Below, piece after piece: positions 43,999 to 57,048 of a DNA stretch of 64,000 nt. The notes beneath the pieces were generated by a model, which saw only the letters and a program-made list of their open reading frames with translations, had not been told where the DNA came from and ran no database searches. This stretch comes from Codonopsis lanceolata. Taxonomy: Eukaryota; Streptophyta; Magnoliopsida; Asterales; Campanulaceae. The position numbers and the translations under genes are program-made. The stretch lies in the NCBI GenBank assembly GCA_013146195.2, contig CM028378.1:84998295-85062294 (forward strand), written 5' to 3'. Each line of letters begins with the position of its first letter. Position 1 is the first letter of the stretch.

Positions 43999-46489
43999 CA
44001 ATCCCAAGACACCGTCTGTCATTCGAGGATGGATTCGTGGATTTCCCTTTCTCTCTCTGCCAAGGTGATATCCAAAGTCATTGGAGTTCACTATGGCGGA
44101 GATAGCGAGCTATCTATTGCTGAGGCTAACAGAGCCTAGGAAGCAATGAGGGGAACCAATACTCCAAGGGAACCTCAAGGCAAAATGCTGAGGAATGTCT
44201 TTCCCTTGGACATCTACTGTTCCAGTCATCTGCTGGACAAGTCGTTGCTGTTCAAGAATGGAGCCCACAATATCTTCACAGCCCAACATCTCAACCTTTC
44301 AAGCGTCATTCACTAGAGGACTCACCTCAACTTCGGCGTCATCATCTTCAACGAGCTCCGCAACCACATTGCAACAATGAAGAACAGTCCTTACTCCAAG
44401 AGGCCCTTTGTCCGGCTAATTAACTCCCTGCTCAGGGATACGCCAGAAATCAAATATGTCGTTAAGCCAGATGAGCTCACCAAGGTGTCAAAGGACAAAC
44501 AACTGACTGCTACCTTCCTCAACAAATACGTTGAACATGAGAATAAGAGGAGGCAACAAAGAGGGCTGCCCAATGTTACTGCTAAAAGAATAACAAAGCC
44601 TACTCTTATGATGGTCACGCGGTTCGACACGGATGCGTATGATGATGCTAGTGCAGCCATCCATGCAGCCAAGGCAAGATTTGAGAAGGCTACCTCTACC
44701 ATTGCCCGTGACATCCTGCAAAAAGCCTGAGAGCTAGCAAATAAGTCCTAGCACATGTGGAAGCGGCAAAAGGTTGCTCAAGCCAAGAAGGCAACTGGTT
44801 TCTCACTAGATGAGGCTGAAGTCTTGGCTGACATCTTTGCCAAGACCAAGGCTAATGTTGCCAACAAAGCTAGGCAGGAAGCTAAGACAAACGAGCTTCA
44901 AGCAGAATGGATTCGGAAGGAACTAAAGGCCAGTAGCCGTGCAAAGTCTGCTGGCAACTCCTCTGCTGCTGCTGGACAAACCTCTTCTCCCCAACCATCC
45001 AATCCTGAACCAACAACCTCCACTCCCCAGCCATCCCAAACCCCAAAATGCAAACCTTTTTCAGACTAACCCTCACCATCACCCAAGCCTAAACGTAGGC
45101 GATTGTGTAAAGGTCTACCGACCAAGCCACCATCAAACCATATCATATCTACCGATGAAGCCTCTGGATCTCCTATCCAGCCGTTGAGGCAGAAAAGGAA
45201 GTCTGCTGGCAACCAACCATCTACCCCTACTCAAACCAATCCTACTGAGTTATCTACTCAGATGGAATCACCCCCTCCGGAGGAATCTATCCCTCAGGAG
45301 GAGCCAATCACCCATGAGGAGTCTATCCCTCAGGAGGAGCCTACTAAATCCCCAACTCCAACTCCTCCCTCTCCCTTCAACTATTCTCCAAACTCCTCTA
45401 CTCCTCACTCAACCACTCCTACTCAATCCAACACTACACCATCCGAACGAAACCAACCCATTCCACTCATCCTGATTCCCTGGTTTCCCTCATCCTTTCC
45501 TCTGCTACGAAGTTCATCTTTGAACTTTTGTCAGTGGCAGAACTCTTCACCAAGCCTGCTCCCCCTTCACCAGAACCTGCTCCTGTGAGACCAGAAGCCC
45601 TTTCCTATCCCCCTCCTTTATTCTGGTTCTCCACCGACCCATTCTCATCCACTTCAACTATCAGTGATCATTCGGACACTAATATTGAAATTCCCCTAAC
45701 CCCTCCTCCATCCCCACCTTTATCTAACTCATCTTCTACCCATACCTTCCTTACTCCCGATTTCTCTTCAACCTCTAACTCAGCCACTCCACCTCTCCAG
45801 CAGCCTTTCCGACCCACTGCAGCTACCGTCGATGCCACTTCGTCTGCAGGTATTGAGCCTATTTGAGTGGACCTCGACCCTTCTCCGTCCCAACCGGCAA
45901 ACAACGAAATCCTAAGCCGCTTGGATGCCATTTAAAACAAGTTGGGAAAACTGACAAATATCTCTATAGCTGCTGCAGAGCTTGCAACTGCATCTTCCAA
46001 GGCCGCAGACATGAATGCTGCTATCCTCCGCCAATTCCAAGAGGATGTTTGGACCAAGTTTGGAGAAATGAGGCACGAGTCTATCGATCTGAAGATCAAT
46101 ATGGAAGCGCAACGCAACGAGTGTGTCAAACTCTGCTCAACTCTATTCTACCAACTCTTCCACAGCATAACCCTCCACCTGGGTCATGGACGCCCTCCAG
46201 TACTACAGCTCAACGATCAAGTTCTTGAGGCAGCACATGATCGGATCAATGCTGAGCGCTAACATGATCTGGCCATCACGGAGGAGAGACAACTACGGTC
46301 TATGAACCGAGTTCTGATGGACGAGAACAACAGACTACGAGAAGAACTTGACTACCGTTCTTGCTCCACCAGACAACAGGCATCTGCTGATGAAGAGTAC
46401 TCCAAAAGAGTTGAAGAACTCGAACGTCAGAACCACGAAAGAGAAGCAGCTGATCGTGTAGCCAAAAGAAAGGGAAAAAGGCCTTGGTA
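43999..46489 (+). pseudogene. Copia D extra 3' ORF, second part (Pro-rich and coiled-coil C-terminus)
   Basis: The frame resumes exactly after copia E (RMEI|NPKTPSVIRGW). After frame changes and stops (for example about 44067, 44138 and 44313) it includes LFKNGAHNIFTAQHLNLSSV, HLNFGVIIFNELRNHIATMK and SPYSKRPFVRLINSLLRDTP. Next comes an Ala/Lys-rich helix, a Pro/Ser/Thr-rich low-complexity region (about 44940-45860), and a coiled-coil end (MNRVLMDENNRLREELDYRS, EEYSKRVEELERQNHEREAA). It terminates after KRKGKRPW at 46489. This resembles the 'putative plant transposon protein' ORFs of large plant retroelements. The function is unknown. Confidence 0.58.
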
Positions 46490-46882
46490 GCTTATATCTT
46501 TCTATCCCTATCCTTTGTATCTATCTTTTTTGAAAACTATGTACAAATTAAACTTCTTGTTTGAAATACAGAAGTTCATTCTTTTCACAAATGTCTACTG
46601 TTTAAATTCTTGTTATTTAAATTCATACATCTGCTTGGAATTTAAACATACAGTTTAAATTTATTTGAACTGTTTATCTCTAATCTTTGTGCTTGTTCTT
46701 TATATCTCTTCTGTTGTAAGCACTTAGCTTAGCTGTTACATTTGAGGTTTTTTTTTATATAGAGGCATGTCTGCAGTTATAAAACTTAAAAATAATTTTT
46801 TTCTGACATGCTATTATCTATCCTTAAGCTTTCATAGCCCTCACTTGTAAGTAATGATGACCAGATGTAAATAGGAGGAGAT

Positions 46883-48144
46883 TGTTGTTTCTAATTGTAT
46901 CTTGATTTGCATTTGTTCATTCATTACTTTAGGTTCTATACTTAGTGGCTAAATGGGCTGCATGCCAGATAGCGTGGCAACTGTGTATAGAACTTTGCCT
47001 TATAATAGTTTTTTAGACTTCATAGGTTTCAGCGGAAGACTTCGGCTAAAGGCTTCACCAGCAGACTTCTCTAGCAGCCTCCAACGGTAGACCTTATCTG
47101 CACTCGGATAGCATGACGTGTCCAGCTCATCCGGATTTCAAGCTTAAGTGGATTATTTAATTCAGCTTTATTTAGTTTGAATTTGAATTAATCCATCTTC
47201 AAATCAGCACTTGACTTCTTAGACACACCCCTCCAGCTTTTCCGAAAAAGCATGAAGACTTTCACCTCCTGAATGTGGCAGAGCAGGTGAACAGTCTGAC
47301 ACAAACAGACTGTACCAACTACTGCAGGTCTTCAACTCTGTTTGTCGCCCTCCTGCCAGTTACTGCACCTACTCCTCTCCACACCCTGATCAGTTTCAGG
47401 TTGAAGATGAAGTCAACAAAACAGCTCCATGCATTCAATGCAATTAACCTAATAGAGTTGTTTCTCACTTCGTCTTCCCCAACGATCTCAAGAATGCCCA
47501 ACTATAAATACTGTCATTAAAGACTGAAGAAAAAAATGCTTTGAATCTATCCAACAACATCAAGCTTTATACTCAGTGCATTCAAGAGATCATTAACTGA
47601 TCAACGAAGTCCTCAACAACAACAAGAATATCTGCATCAACTATCAATCATTTACTTCTTATTGTTGTACTCTTTACTATTCTTCTACACACTGAATATT
47701 CTGTTTTTCTAGATATTCAATTCCCCCACCCCCAAACACAAGTCAAATATTTTGTACACGATCCATTGGATATTTCTATAATAGAACTAGTGGAAAACGT
47801 AGTGCACATTTAAATCCAAGGTTGATTGCTTTGGTGGTGGACGTAGCACTCTTTATAGTGCAAACCATTTTAAAATACATGTGCTCCTTACTTACTATTC
47901 TTACTGTCTTCATTGCATTTACTTATTCCTTTGATCAACAAACTTAAGTAATCAGCTAAGTCTACCGGTAGAGCTTCACCAGCAAACTTAATCTGTCCTC
48001 CTTACAAGTCTTCCGCTACTTCAATCTTTTTAATAGATTGCAAGTGCTTGTTCTAGGAATTATTAGGAAAAGTTTTAAGTGTTTAATAAGAGCTATTCAA
48101 CCCCCCCCCCTTCTAGCTTATTATTGTGTCCTTTGGGACTAACA
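46883..48144 (+). repeat. Copia D 3' LTR
   Basis: 1262 bp, TGTTGTTTCT...GACTAACA, preceded by a polypurine tract (about 46870-46882). Confidence 0.93.
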
Positions 48145-48359
48145 GCTCTCCAAGCTGGAGGAGGAGAAGAAAACTTTGGAAGCTCACCTCAACTTCTCCA
48201 AAAAATCCGAGGAGGTTGCTATCAATAATATTAGGGCGGTGAGGAAGGAGCTCAGAACAGTGGTGAGCGAGCTGGAGCAGTCCAAGATTGAAGCAGTCGA
48301 TAAAGAGAAAAAACTAAGGGAGGAGCTATCCAAGTCCAACGAGGAGCAGAGGCATGCCA
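48145..48359 (+). pseudogene. Element C antisense gene, C-terminal coiled coil
   Basis: Joining the sequence before copia D (GTGACTGAGCTC) to the base after one copy of the GCTCT duplication restores the frame VTEL|SKLEEEKKTLEAHL. The frame goes on as a strongly charged heptad-like segment (VVSELEQSKIEAVDKEKK, then LREELSKSNEEQ). It runs straight into the right LTR without a stop. This shows that D inserted into an exon, and that the protein once had a coiled-coil tail which element B has lost. Confidence 0.75.
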
Positions 48360-48967
48360 TCCCAAAAGGCCCAAGCTTTGGTCACGTGCCCGGCACGCCG
48401 TACCCATGGTCACTAGCAAATCACGTTCATTACTCATGATCCAAACTTAACTCATAAGCGAGCAGAGACAAATCCTTGGCCGCCTAGGCATAACAACCGA
48501 GCAGCCATCTACTGAAGCCTGGAGGCCAAAAACACAGCGAGTAGGCAGATAGGTCTTAACGAACACGTTCTTCATGTTCAGTTACACAGTAACGACTGTC
48601 TTGAACGTAGGGAGTTATTGCCGGGTGATCCACCCCCACGTTCCAGACGTGGTCATAAATGTGCCCGCCTTTCATGCTCTTGCACTAAATGTTTAGTTTC
48701 TAGCCTTCAAGGGTGGCTATATAAACCCCTCGGAATAGATAGGGAAGGTACGCTAACATAAACTCTGGCTAAAGTTTGTCAAATTGTATACTCAACTGTG
48801 TGATAGCTGATTTTCACGCCGAAGAGCATTTGCAGGGAAAGCCCCTACCCTGTTCACGGTGACTTTAGAATTGTTTGACAGGTTTGGGCCTTGAAGATAC
48901 GGATAAAATTGAAAGCCAGATATCCAGATTGTAAAGCCTAGTGTATCTAAACATTTTGGATACATTA
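48360..48967 (+). repeat. Element C right LTR, plus orientation
   Basis: Aligns over its length with the reverse complement of 27974-28586. It starts near TCCCAAAAGGCCC and ends TTGGATACATTA. It carries CTATATAAACCCC (48717-48729) and the tRNA-like TGAAAGCCAGATATCC (48910-48925). Confidence 0.75.
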
Positions 48968-48972
48968 ATTGT

Positions 48973-49049
48973 CATCCTACAAGTTGTCTCGAATTATACT
49001 CTAGTATAATTGCTCGCCTTCATCTTGCCTATATGCATCATCATGTTAG
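48973..49049. other. short flank between element C and the gypsy relic
   Basis: No feature is recognised. Confidence 0.4.
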
Positions 49050-51661
49050 CTACTTTGTTAACTTATGATCACCATGTTGAGATCTATGAAATCCATGGTT
49101 TGAGATATAAGTAATAATATCATTGTAGTCGTAGACATTGAAAATGATCATCCCTTTTAAGGTGCAATTTAGATCGACGCTCCATAGTGAACCTTTCCAT
49201 ACGCAAGTGTAGCCAAACCCATTCATCGAGTTGAAAGACAACTTTCTGCTTTCCCTTGTTTGCTTACTTCTCGTATGCTTTTCAATGTTTAACTTTACCT
49301 CCTCGTGCAATTTTTGAATCATCTCTACCTTGACTTTACCATCCAAACTAGCTTGTTCCTTAATGGGTATAGCAATGAGATCAAGGGGATTCAAATGATT
49401 AAGCTCATAACACTTCAAAAGGAAAAAATATAGTAGTAGTAACAAAACGATTATAAGCAAACTCAAAAAAAGGTGGTCTTTCTTCCAAAGTCTTCAAGTC
49501 CTTATGCCAAATAGCCCTAAGCAATTAAGATAGTATTGTGTTGACTACTTCACTTTGTCCATCAATTTGTGGATGATATGCAATAGAAAATACAAGTTTT
49601 GTTCCCAATTTACCCCATAAAACACACAAAAGTGATCCACGAACTTGACATTTCTATCACTAACAATGATTGGTGTACCATGTAAATGCACTACTTCTTT
49701 ATAGATCAATTCACTGAGATAACTCACATAATTATTTTTATGACAAACAAAAAGTTCACTATTTTGGAAAATCTATCAATCACCACAAACACATAATCAT
49801 GCCCATGTTTAGATCTAGGCAATACATGCACAAAGTTCATAGAGATATTAGTCAAATGTAATGACCCGAGCCCGAAAGTCTGGTTCATTACGTGTAGCCC
49901 ACACACTAACCCACTAAGCACAGTCAACTGAGTCACCCAGACCTACCACAAATCAATCCAAATGTCCATAGATGATGTTAGGGCCTAATGGTATAGTGGG
50001 TGACGACTTTATAAATAATATTCAAGCCCCACGTCTACCCGATGTGGGATAGAGATGTTACATCCAAGGTGAACCAAAAATTGGTAAAGGAGAGTGGACA
50101 ACCCATGGGGTTCCACACGAGACTTAGAACACTTAGAAGTCACACAAGAACACCAAAGTGATCAAAGATTGAGTGTCTTAAGCACACCAAAGTGAGATCA
50201 GTAGACCACCACCATGAGCTTCTTGCACAAGCAATTCACACATAGAACTTTAGGGATGCAAAGTGTATTCTCCTAAAACATATACCATTTGTGTCAACAA
50301 AACTTTTCATACACATTCATCTCACACGCAAAAAAAAAATAGAGATGCAAAATAAGAAGCATTTTTATACAATTCCTTAATAAATGCAAATCTAAGTAAT
50401 CTAGAATGCAAGGTAGTGATTAATGAATATATTTTCCTTGCCCTTCTTATACTTAATGACATAAGAAAAATATTCAATGAATTCAAAACCCATCTAATAT
50501 GTCTATTGTTTAACTTACCTTGACCCTTCAAGTATTTGAATGATTCATGATCCGTATGGTTAACAAACTAAATATCTGGGTTTAAGATAATGTTGCCATG
50601 TTTGTAGAGACCTAACCAAACCATGCAAATTTTTATCATGCGTGGAGTAATTCAACTGAACACCATTCAACTTTTTTCACTAAAATATGCAATTGGTCTA
50701 CCCTTTTGAATCAACACACCACCAATCCTCACCCCCGATGCATCACACTCAAGCTCAAAAGTCTTATCAAAATTAGCCAATGTTAATCTATGGGCAGTAA
50801 TTAACATGTCCTTCAATTCATCAAAAACTTCTTCTTGCGTTTCCCCCAACAATTTACATCTTTTTTCACCAATTCATTTAAGGGGCGTGGCTATGATTCT
50901 ATAGTCCTCCACAAATCTCTTATAGAACCTAACCGATCCATGAAAACTTCTCACCTCACTAGCATTGGTAGGACTTGGCCACTCTTTGATAGCTTTTATC
51001 TTGATCTCTTGATTCACTTCAACACCTAAAGCACTCACAACAAAACTAAGGAAAACAACTCTATCCAAACAAAATTTACATTCTTTAGGTTAGAATATAA
51101 ATAATGTTTAGGCAAAGTATCTAAAGCAACATGCAAATGCATTAAATATTTATCAATGATCTAACTATAAATCAAATGTCAGTCAAAGTATACAAAACAA
51201 CCTTTCCAATGAAGTCTTCAAAAACATGATTCTTCAACCTCATGAAAGTGTAAGGTACATTGGTCAAACTAAATGGCTTAACCAACGACACATATAATCC
51301 AAACTTGGTTTTGAAAACAGTTTTCCATTCATCACTCTCTCTAATCCTAATCTGTTGGTAACTACTTTTAAGATAATTTTTTTGTGAAATTACTGAACTA
51401 TTTAACTCATCAAGCAATCATCTAATCTGGGGAAAGGATAACGATACTTTGTCGTGATTTGATTAATGGCTCAACAAGTGTGCACATTCTCCATTCTTCA
51501 TTCTTCTTTGGTAACAGAATCATAGGAACTGCACAAGTGATCAAAGATTCCCTTATTCTACCATGAGTACGAATATCTTCACTTGCATTTGTATCTTTGT
51601 TTCCTCGGGATGAGCCCATAGGCCGGTCTATTAGGCAAACTGGTGTGAGGCATGAAATCAT
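49050..51661 (-). pseudogene. decayed Ty3/gypsy pol (RT, RNase H, integrase)
   Basis: Minus-strand fragments in the right order: RT (IRESLITCAVPMILLPKKNE then EWRMC, 51422-51661; DEWKTVFKTKFGLY, 51172-51417), RT end (SALGVEVNQ then EIKIKAIKEWPSP, 50874-51068), RNase H (LANFDKTFELECDASGVRIG then KGRPIAYFSEKS, 50667-50852), and integrase (NISMNFVHVLPRSKHGHDYV then FVVIDRFSK, about 49745-49890; HLHGTPIIVSDRNVKF, 49545-49727), plus an integrase C-terminal fragment (KLHEEVKLNIEKHTRSKQ, 49260-49330). The YFDDI active site has become YTLTDI. Many stops, frameshifts and a 206-bp insertion show it is old and dead. LTRs were not found. Confidence 0.88.
49857..50062 (-). repeat. solo LTR (TRIM-like) inside the gypsy integrase
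   Basis: TGTAATGACCCGAGCCC...GATAGAGATGTTACA, 206 bp with TG...CA ends. Flanks TCAAA and TCCAA are a near-perfect 5-bp duplication. Removing it joins the gypsy integrase frame as PIFGSPW|(T)NISMNFV, which is the expected motif order, so the boundaries are supported by the host frame. The orientation is not certain. Confidence 0.68.
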
Positions 51662-52959
<1,298 letters not shown>

Positions 52960-54196
52960 TAAAATGGAAAAAATTGAAAAACTAATTATACGTGCTTGTA
53001 TGTGTACTGTGTCTACTATGTGTGTTTGTGTGTGTTTGTATGTGTATTATGTGAACTTCGTGTGTTTGTGTTTTTGAACAAAATATAATGTTGCTTATTG
53101 AGTGTCATCCGGATAATACCTATTTATTAATAGATAAGACTAGATTTTGTGTTCGTGCCTATGTCATGGCGCCAGTATGGAACGATGTCAGTATGGGATG
53201 GTGTTAGTATTCAAATAAATCAATATAATAAACAATTTTAAATTAACATATTTTGGTAATCAATTAAAACAATATGATAATCCACAGTGGAATAAAAATC
53301 TAAAGTTGCTTTTGTATTTTTTTTAGGGAAATAGGGCAGTACCCTACTATATTTTATTAATAGAAATAATATTACAAACTTGAAGGGGACAACTAGCCTT
53401 GCCTTTATAGGAGGGAGGAACGGAGGAACCTGATCTCGAAAAGGAAATACTAACAACAAATAAAAACTAAGAAATTTGAATTGGATGTAAACATTTGGCA
53501 TCTATAATTATATCACTACTTAATCTTCTTCTGAAAGCTCTTGTTTCACAACAATTTCTAGTTTTGAAACGCGAGATGCAATAACTCTGTCCAGCATTTC
53601 CATCTACACGTGAGACAAAAAAGATTCAGACATATTAATTTAACTATATTTTATGTATTAAAGTGATTAATTAATTAAAATATTAAAAAGCATACCACCT
53701 TATTTACAAAACTTGAATCCTCCTACATATAATTGTACAATAGTATAGGCACAGGTTGAGGTGGAATTTGAGATGGAAGAGGAGGGGTGTCAGAGTTGCA
53801 GGTGGAGTTGTAGGGACCTATTTTGGAGCAATGTGTGAGATAAAAATTATGTAATTGTAAAATTTATATTATATGTAATTATTAACACTTATCTAAACAT
53901 GAGTTGGGTGCATACAATTCCTATACAGAATTAGAATCATAACAATTAGGTGGAGGGATAGTTGGAGATAATAACAACTGTTAAGCTTAATGGGTATTAT
54001 TGGATAATATCTGAAACTACCCATTAACCATATTGGGCAGATAATGACTTTATCCAAATTAACCGGTAACACCCAATTATCACCACTAAGTTGTACCATA
54101 TAAGTTGCTAACTGTCTAAAATCGTGTGGTCTTTAAGGGGAGAGGCACTATCACTACCTCCTAATATGCTTCTCTACTCTTTCATTATTTTACAAA
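52960..54196. other. intergenic DNA
   Basis: No gene. A GT-rich minisatellite-like stretch lies at 52990-53060. A 16-bp imperfect tandem unit (CAGTATGGAACGATGT then CAGTATGGGATGGTGT) lies at 53172-53203. Confidence 0.4.
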
Positions 54197-55380
54197 CCAG
54201 TTTTACACTTGTGCGTTAAACGCACGGACAAAATTATTTTTAATTAAATAATATTTAAGCAAAACGAATAATTAAATCAAAATCAAAAGAATAAATTAAG
54301 AAAAGTAATGTATGAGACAACTACTTAAATATAAATATATCATTTTATTGGTAATATTATAGATTTTGAAAAAATTCCTTATACACAACGTTTGTTGTTT
54401 TATTTATTGGTTTTCCATCTTCATCAGTATTAATATCTTTAAGCCAAAATGATTTGTTACCCTAGAAACTGTGATATACAACTGACCATGACTGAATATT
54501 GACTTTTTCAAGAAGAGTCCTACATGCAAAAGTGATTAACTTTGACTTTTGTTAATTGTTATGGAATACGGTACTGCCAATGGAAATTATCTTCTCTGAA
54601 AACTTGAAAGACAACCTCACATCTGATCGAGACAATGACATTCTTGATATAAACATTTTGTCTCCAACATTGCTTCCATTAAAAAAATTTGTTTCAAGAG
54701 CGTGATTCTCAAGCATGATAATGATTAGTCTTGTTCCATTGCACAACCATGTGGCAAAGTCAATGTTTCTCAACAACATCACCGAAACACCAACCTTAAG
54801 TGTTAATTAATGGTTACGCAATCCTGAACACTTTATACTATTCAAAAACTATATAGAATTAATGTCTTTAAACAAACTTGTGTTGTTCTTTGTCCTACAC
54901 ATAGAATCTGAACTCAAATAAGTTCTTCCTTCTGAGTGATTGTTAGAAACCATGTACTCATTTATAGTGTCAACAACATCAAGAGTAGGGGCAAGTATAG
55001 CTCTTCCTTCCAAATATGACACGTCAAAAAATACTCTAAAAATAACGGATATATACTTTCAACAATTTACTGGATCATATTTTGATGCATTAACCAAAAG
55101 ACCATTTGGAACTTCTATTGTTGCAATACCTCGTTTTCACCACCATATGTACCGTCGCCGATACTTAAAATTCACTCAGAAAATGCCTTCAACACGAGAC
55201 CGCATTTGTTATTCCTAAGAGATTGTAGTCTCATGTTTTTTGTAAGTCTCAAAACTTTGCAATGCATCCATAAATGGTACAATTTGTGATCATGTTAACA
55301 AAAAACATGTCGAGTTCTTCAAAGGGTCATTATGGTGGTACTGTTTTGGTTCCAAGAATGTCACTGGCATCATTTGATCA
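54197..55380 (-). mobile_element. Helitron 3' portion with helicase relic
   Basis: On the minus strand the element ends CTGG (54197-54200), 10 nt after a hairpin with the stem GTGCG...CGCAC (54211-54225). This is the standard Helitron 3' architecture (CTRR, then a host T). A decayed Helitron helicase lies upstream in the same strand. The 5' end (TC) was not located. Related termini occur at 59967 and 14292. Confidence 0.8.
54355..55245 (-). pseudogene. Helitron helicase (Rep/Hel) C-terminal region
   Basis: The frame has words specific to plant Helitron helicases. From N to C: GIATIEVPNGLLVNASKYDP, YLEGRAILAPTLDVVDTINE, SEGRTYLSSDSMC, FLNSIKCSGLRNH, VMLLRNIDFATWLCNGTRLI and NVGDKMFISRMSLSRSD. 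After a frame change it has a tail like HGQLY...SRVTN. This is the PIF1-like helicase half; the Rep nuclease domain is not seen. Stops and frameshifts make it a pseudogene. Confidence 0.85.
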
Positions 55381-57045
55381 TAGAATTTCGTTCAAATTCC
55401 AGATAATATAGTTTCCGCTCATGATGCCTTACGCAATATCTATATATAAAAGTTATAGTTGTCTAATGTGTGACTTCTTTTTTTTAAAAAAACTTGTTTT
55501 TAGTTTAATCAGTTGTATGTCGCTTTGTCTAGAGTTACTGATCCTAAGAGGCCTTCGAATTTTGTTATGTGATAGTAATAGTTGTAATAGTCGTACATGT
55601 TCAAGGATAATGTTATAAAAAGAAGTATTCCAAAATTTATAACAAAACTTTACATTGAGTAAGTGAGAGATATCTATTTAAACGCTTTTTTCTTGATCGA
55701 AATGACAATAGGATTTGAACATTCTCCATGTTTTTTGAACCAACAATGAGCAAAATACTTGAACTTGTGAAAGGTGAGTAGTTATAGAAATTGTTCTTCG
55801 TTGTATTATGTACTTGTGTAGCAGCTGAAAAAAAATTATGTATACTTTAAATATACATAAAAAAATTAATAAAATTTACTTTAAAAATAGTATAATAAAT
55901 CTTACCATTCGTGATATCCGATAAATGAAGAACTGAAGTAGGATGCGACACATTTTGATTAGAACCTCTAATATTATAATGTTGGGAAACAACATTTGCT
56001 GCAACATATATAATTCATATAAGATAATTAATAAAGAACCAAATAACAAAAAATCATCCAGTCATATTATATTATTTTCATATAGATAAAATAATTTAAA
56101 AGACTTTAATACATCTCTTTCAAAAGACTTCAACAAAATTATCGAGATACAATATTATTTTCTTATGACCATTCCCAAAATAAGAAATAAAAAAACTCAC
56201 CCCATTGAAAAACACTAAAAAGCCTACTATCTTTAAAACCGAGCACATTAAAATCTCACATCCGTACTTAATCCCCATGTCATGTAAATTGTCCCTTTAA
56301 ACCAATTAATAGAAGACAAAAATTTAGGAAAGACAATATTACATGTATTTTATGTAAGATAAATCTCCATTGACTCCGACTCACCGTATGTTGGTGGGTT
56401 ACGTTGTGAGATAGTGAGACTCCGTCTTACGAATTTAGATCCGTAGGACGGTCCTACCGGAGAACTACTCTTAATATAAGCAATACACGACCTCAACACT
56501 TAACCAAATTCAACATCTGTTGTCTAACAAATACCATCCTTTAGTTATAACCTTCATCTAGAATCCTTCATTTGATGTCTATTCTTCTACTTCAAAATTT
56601 CATTCACCTAACATTCGGTAAGAAATCGTACGTAGCGATCTCTCCATAGATTATTCAAATCCTTTTAATTTTTCATTGAGCTGAAATTTGAGTCTCTATC
56701 ATTTTGTTTTACCTTCTATTTCGTTGTACAACTTTTAAAGTTTTTTTTTTTTTTGAAAAAACTACAAAATCTAATAATTTGAGACTTCAATTTATAAAAA
56801 CATTGTTTAATGATAAATATTTAATTTTACTGACCGAGATTTTTTATATTCTAAAATTTTAAATATATTTCTCAAGGTTATTTTGAAAAGAATACATAGC
56901 TGAAATTTTGAGATTTGAATTTATACCTGATAAATTTATCTATTACATTTCTTAATATCTTTTATTTAACCATTCTTCATACTTATAAAAAATATATAAC
57001 TTTATAGTTCGAATATGTCAACAACTTGTTTATTTCAGTTGAGAC
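55381..57045. other. AT-rich intergenic DNA
   Basis: No gene or terminus is recognised. Confidence 0.4.
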
Positions 57046-57048
57046 TAA

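Larger units (their letters stand above)
31599..48144 (+). mobile_element. Copia D: long Ty1/copia element (Sirevirus-like) with an extra 3' gene
   Basis: LTRs of about 1.26 kb (31599-32859 and 46883-48144) are flanked by the exact duplication GCTCT (31594-31598 and 48145-48149). The primer site TGGTATCAGAGCT (32862-32874) is perfect for initiator-Met tRNA. The purine tract AATAGGAGGAGAT precedes the 3' LTR. The order is gag, protease, integrase, RT, RNase H, then a spliced-looking extra ORF of more than 1000 codons. Without copia E the element is about 12 kb. Long LTRs, motifs such as LDSGCSRHM, YVDDIIFGSTN and HNLLSISQ, and a 3' extra ORF fit Sireviruses (inference). Many stops and frameshifts make it defective. 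Confidence 0.93.
27974..48967. mobile_element. Element C: LTR element with antisense gene and inverted LTRs, hosting nested copia elements D and E
   Basis: Two copies of one LTR lie at 27974-28586 (minus orientation) and 48360-48967 (plus orientation), about 10% diverged by eye. Between them, apart from copia D, runs one gene on the plus strand: a TATA box, a leader, a PF04195-type domain and a coiled coil. Relative to the left LTR this gene is antisense, as in elements A and B. The right LTR points the wrong way for a normal element, so both outer ends are U5 ends. The flanks read ACTGT (27969-27973) and ATTGT (48968-48972), a near-match for a 5-bp duplication. An internal inversion or a fusion of two elements could explain this. 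Confidence 0.65.

Noticed and set aside
45103..45931. Overlapping long frames at 44939-45931
   Set aside because: They reflect the low-complexity Pro/Ser/Thr region of the copia D 3' ORF in alternative frames. Only the frame continuous with the flanking domains was kept.
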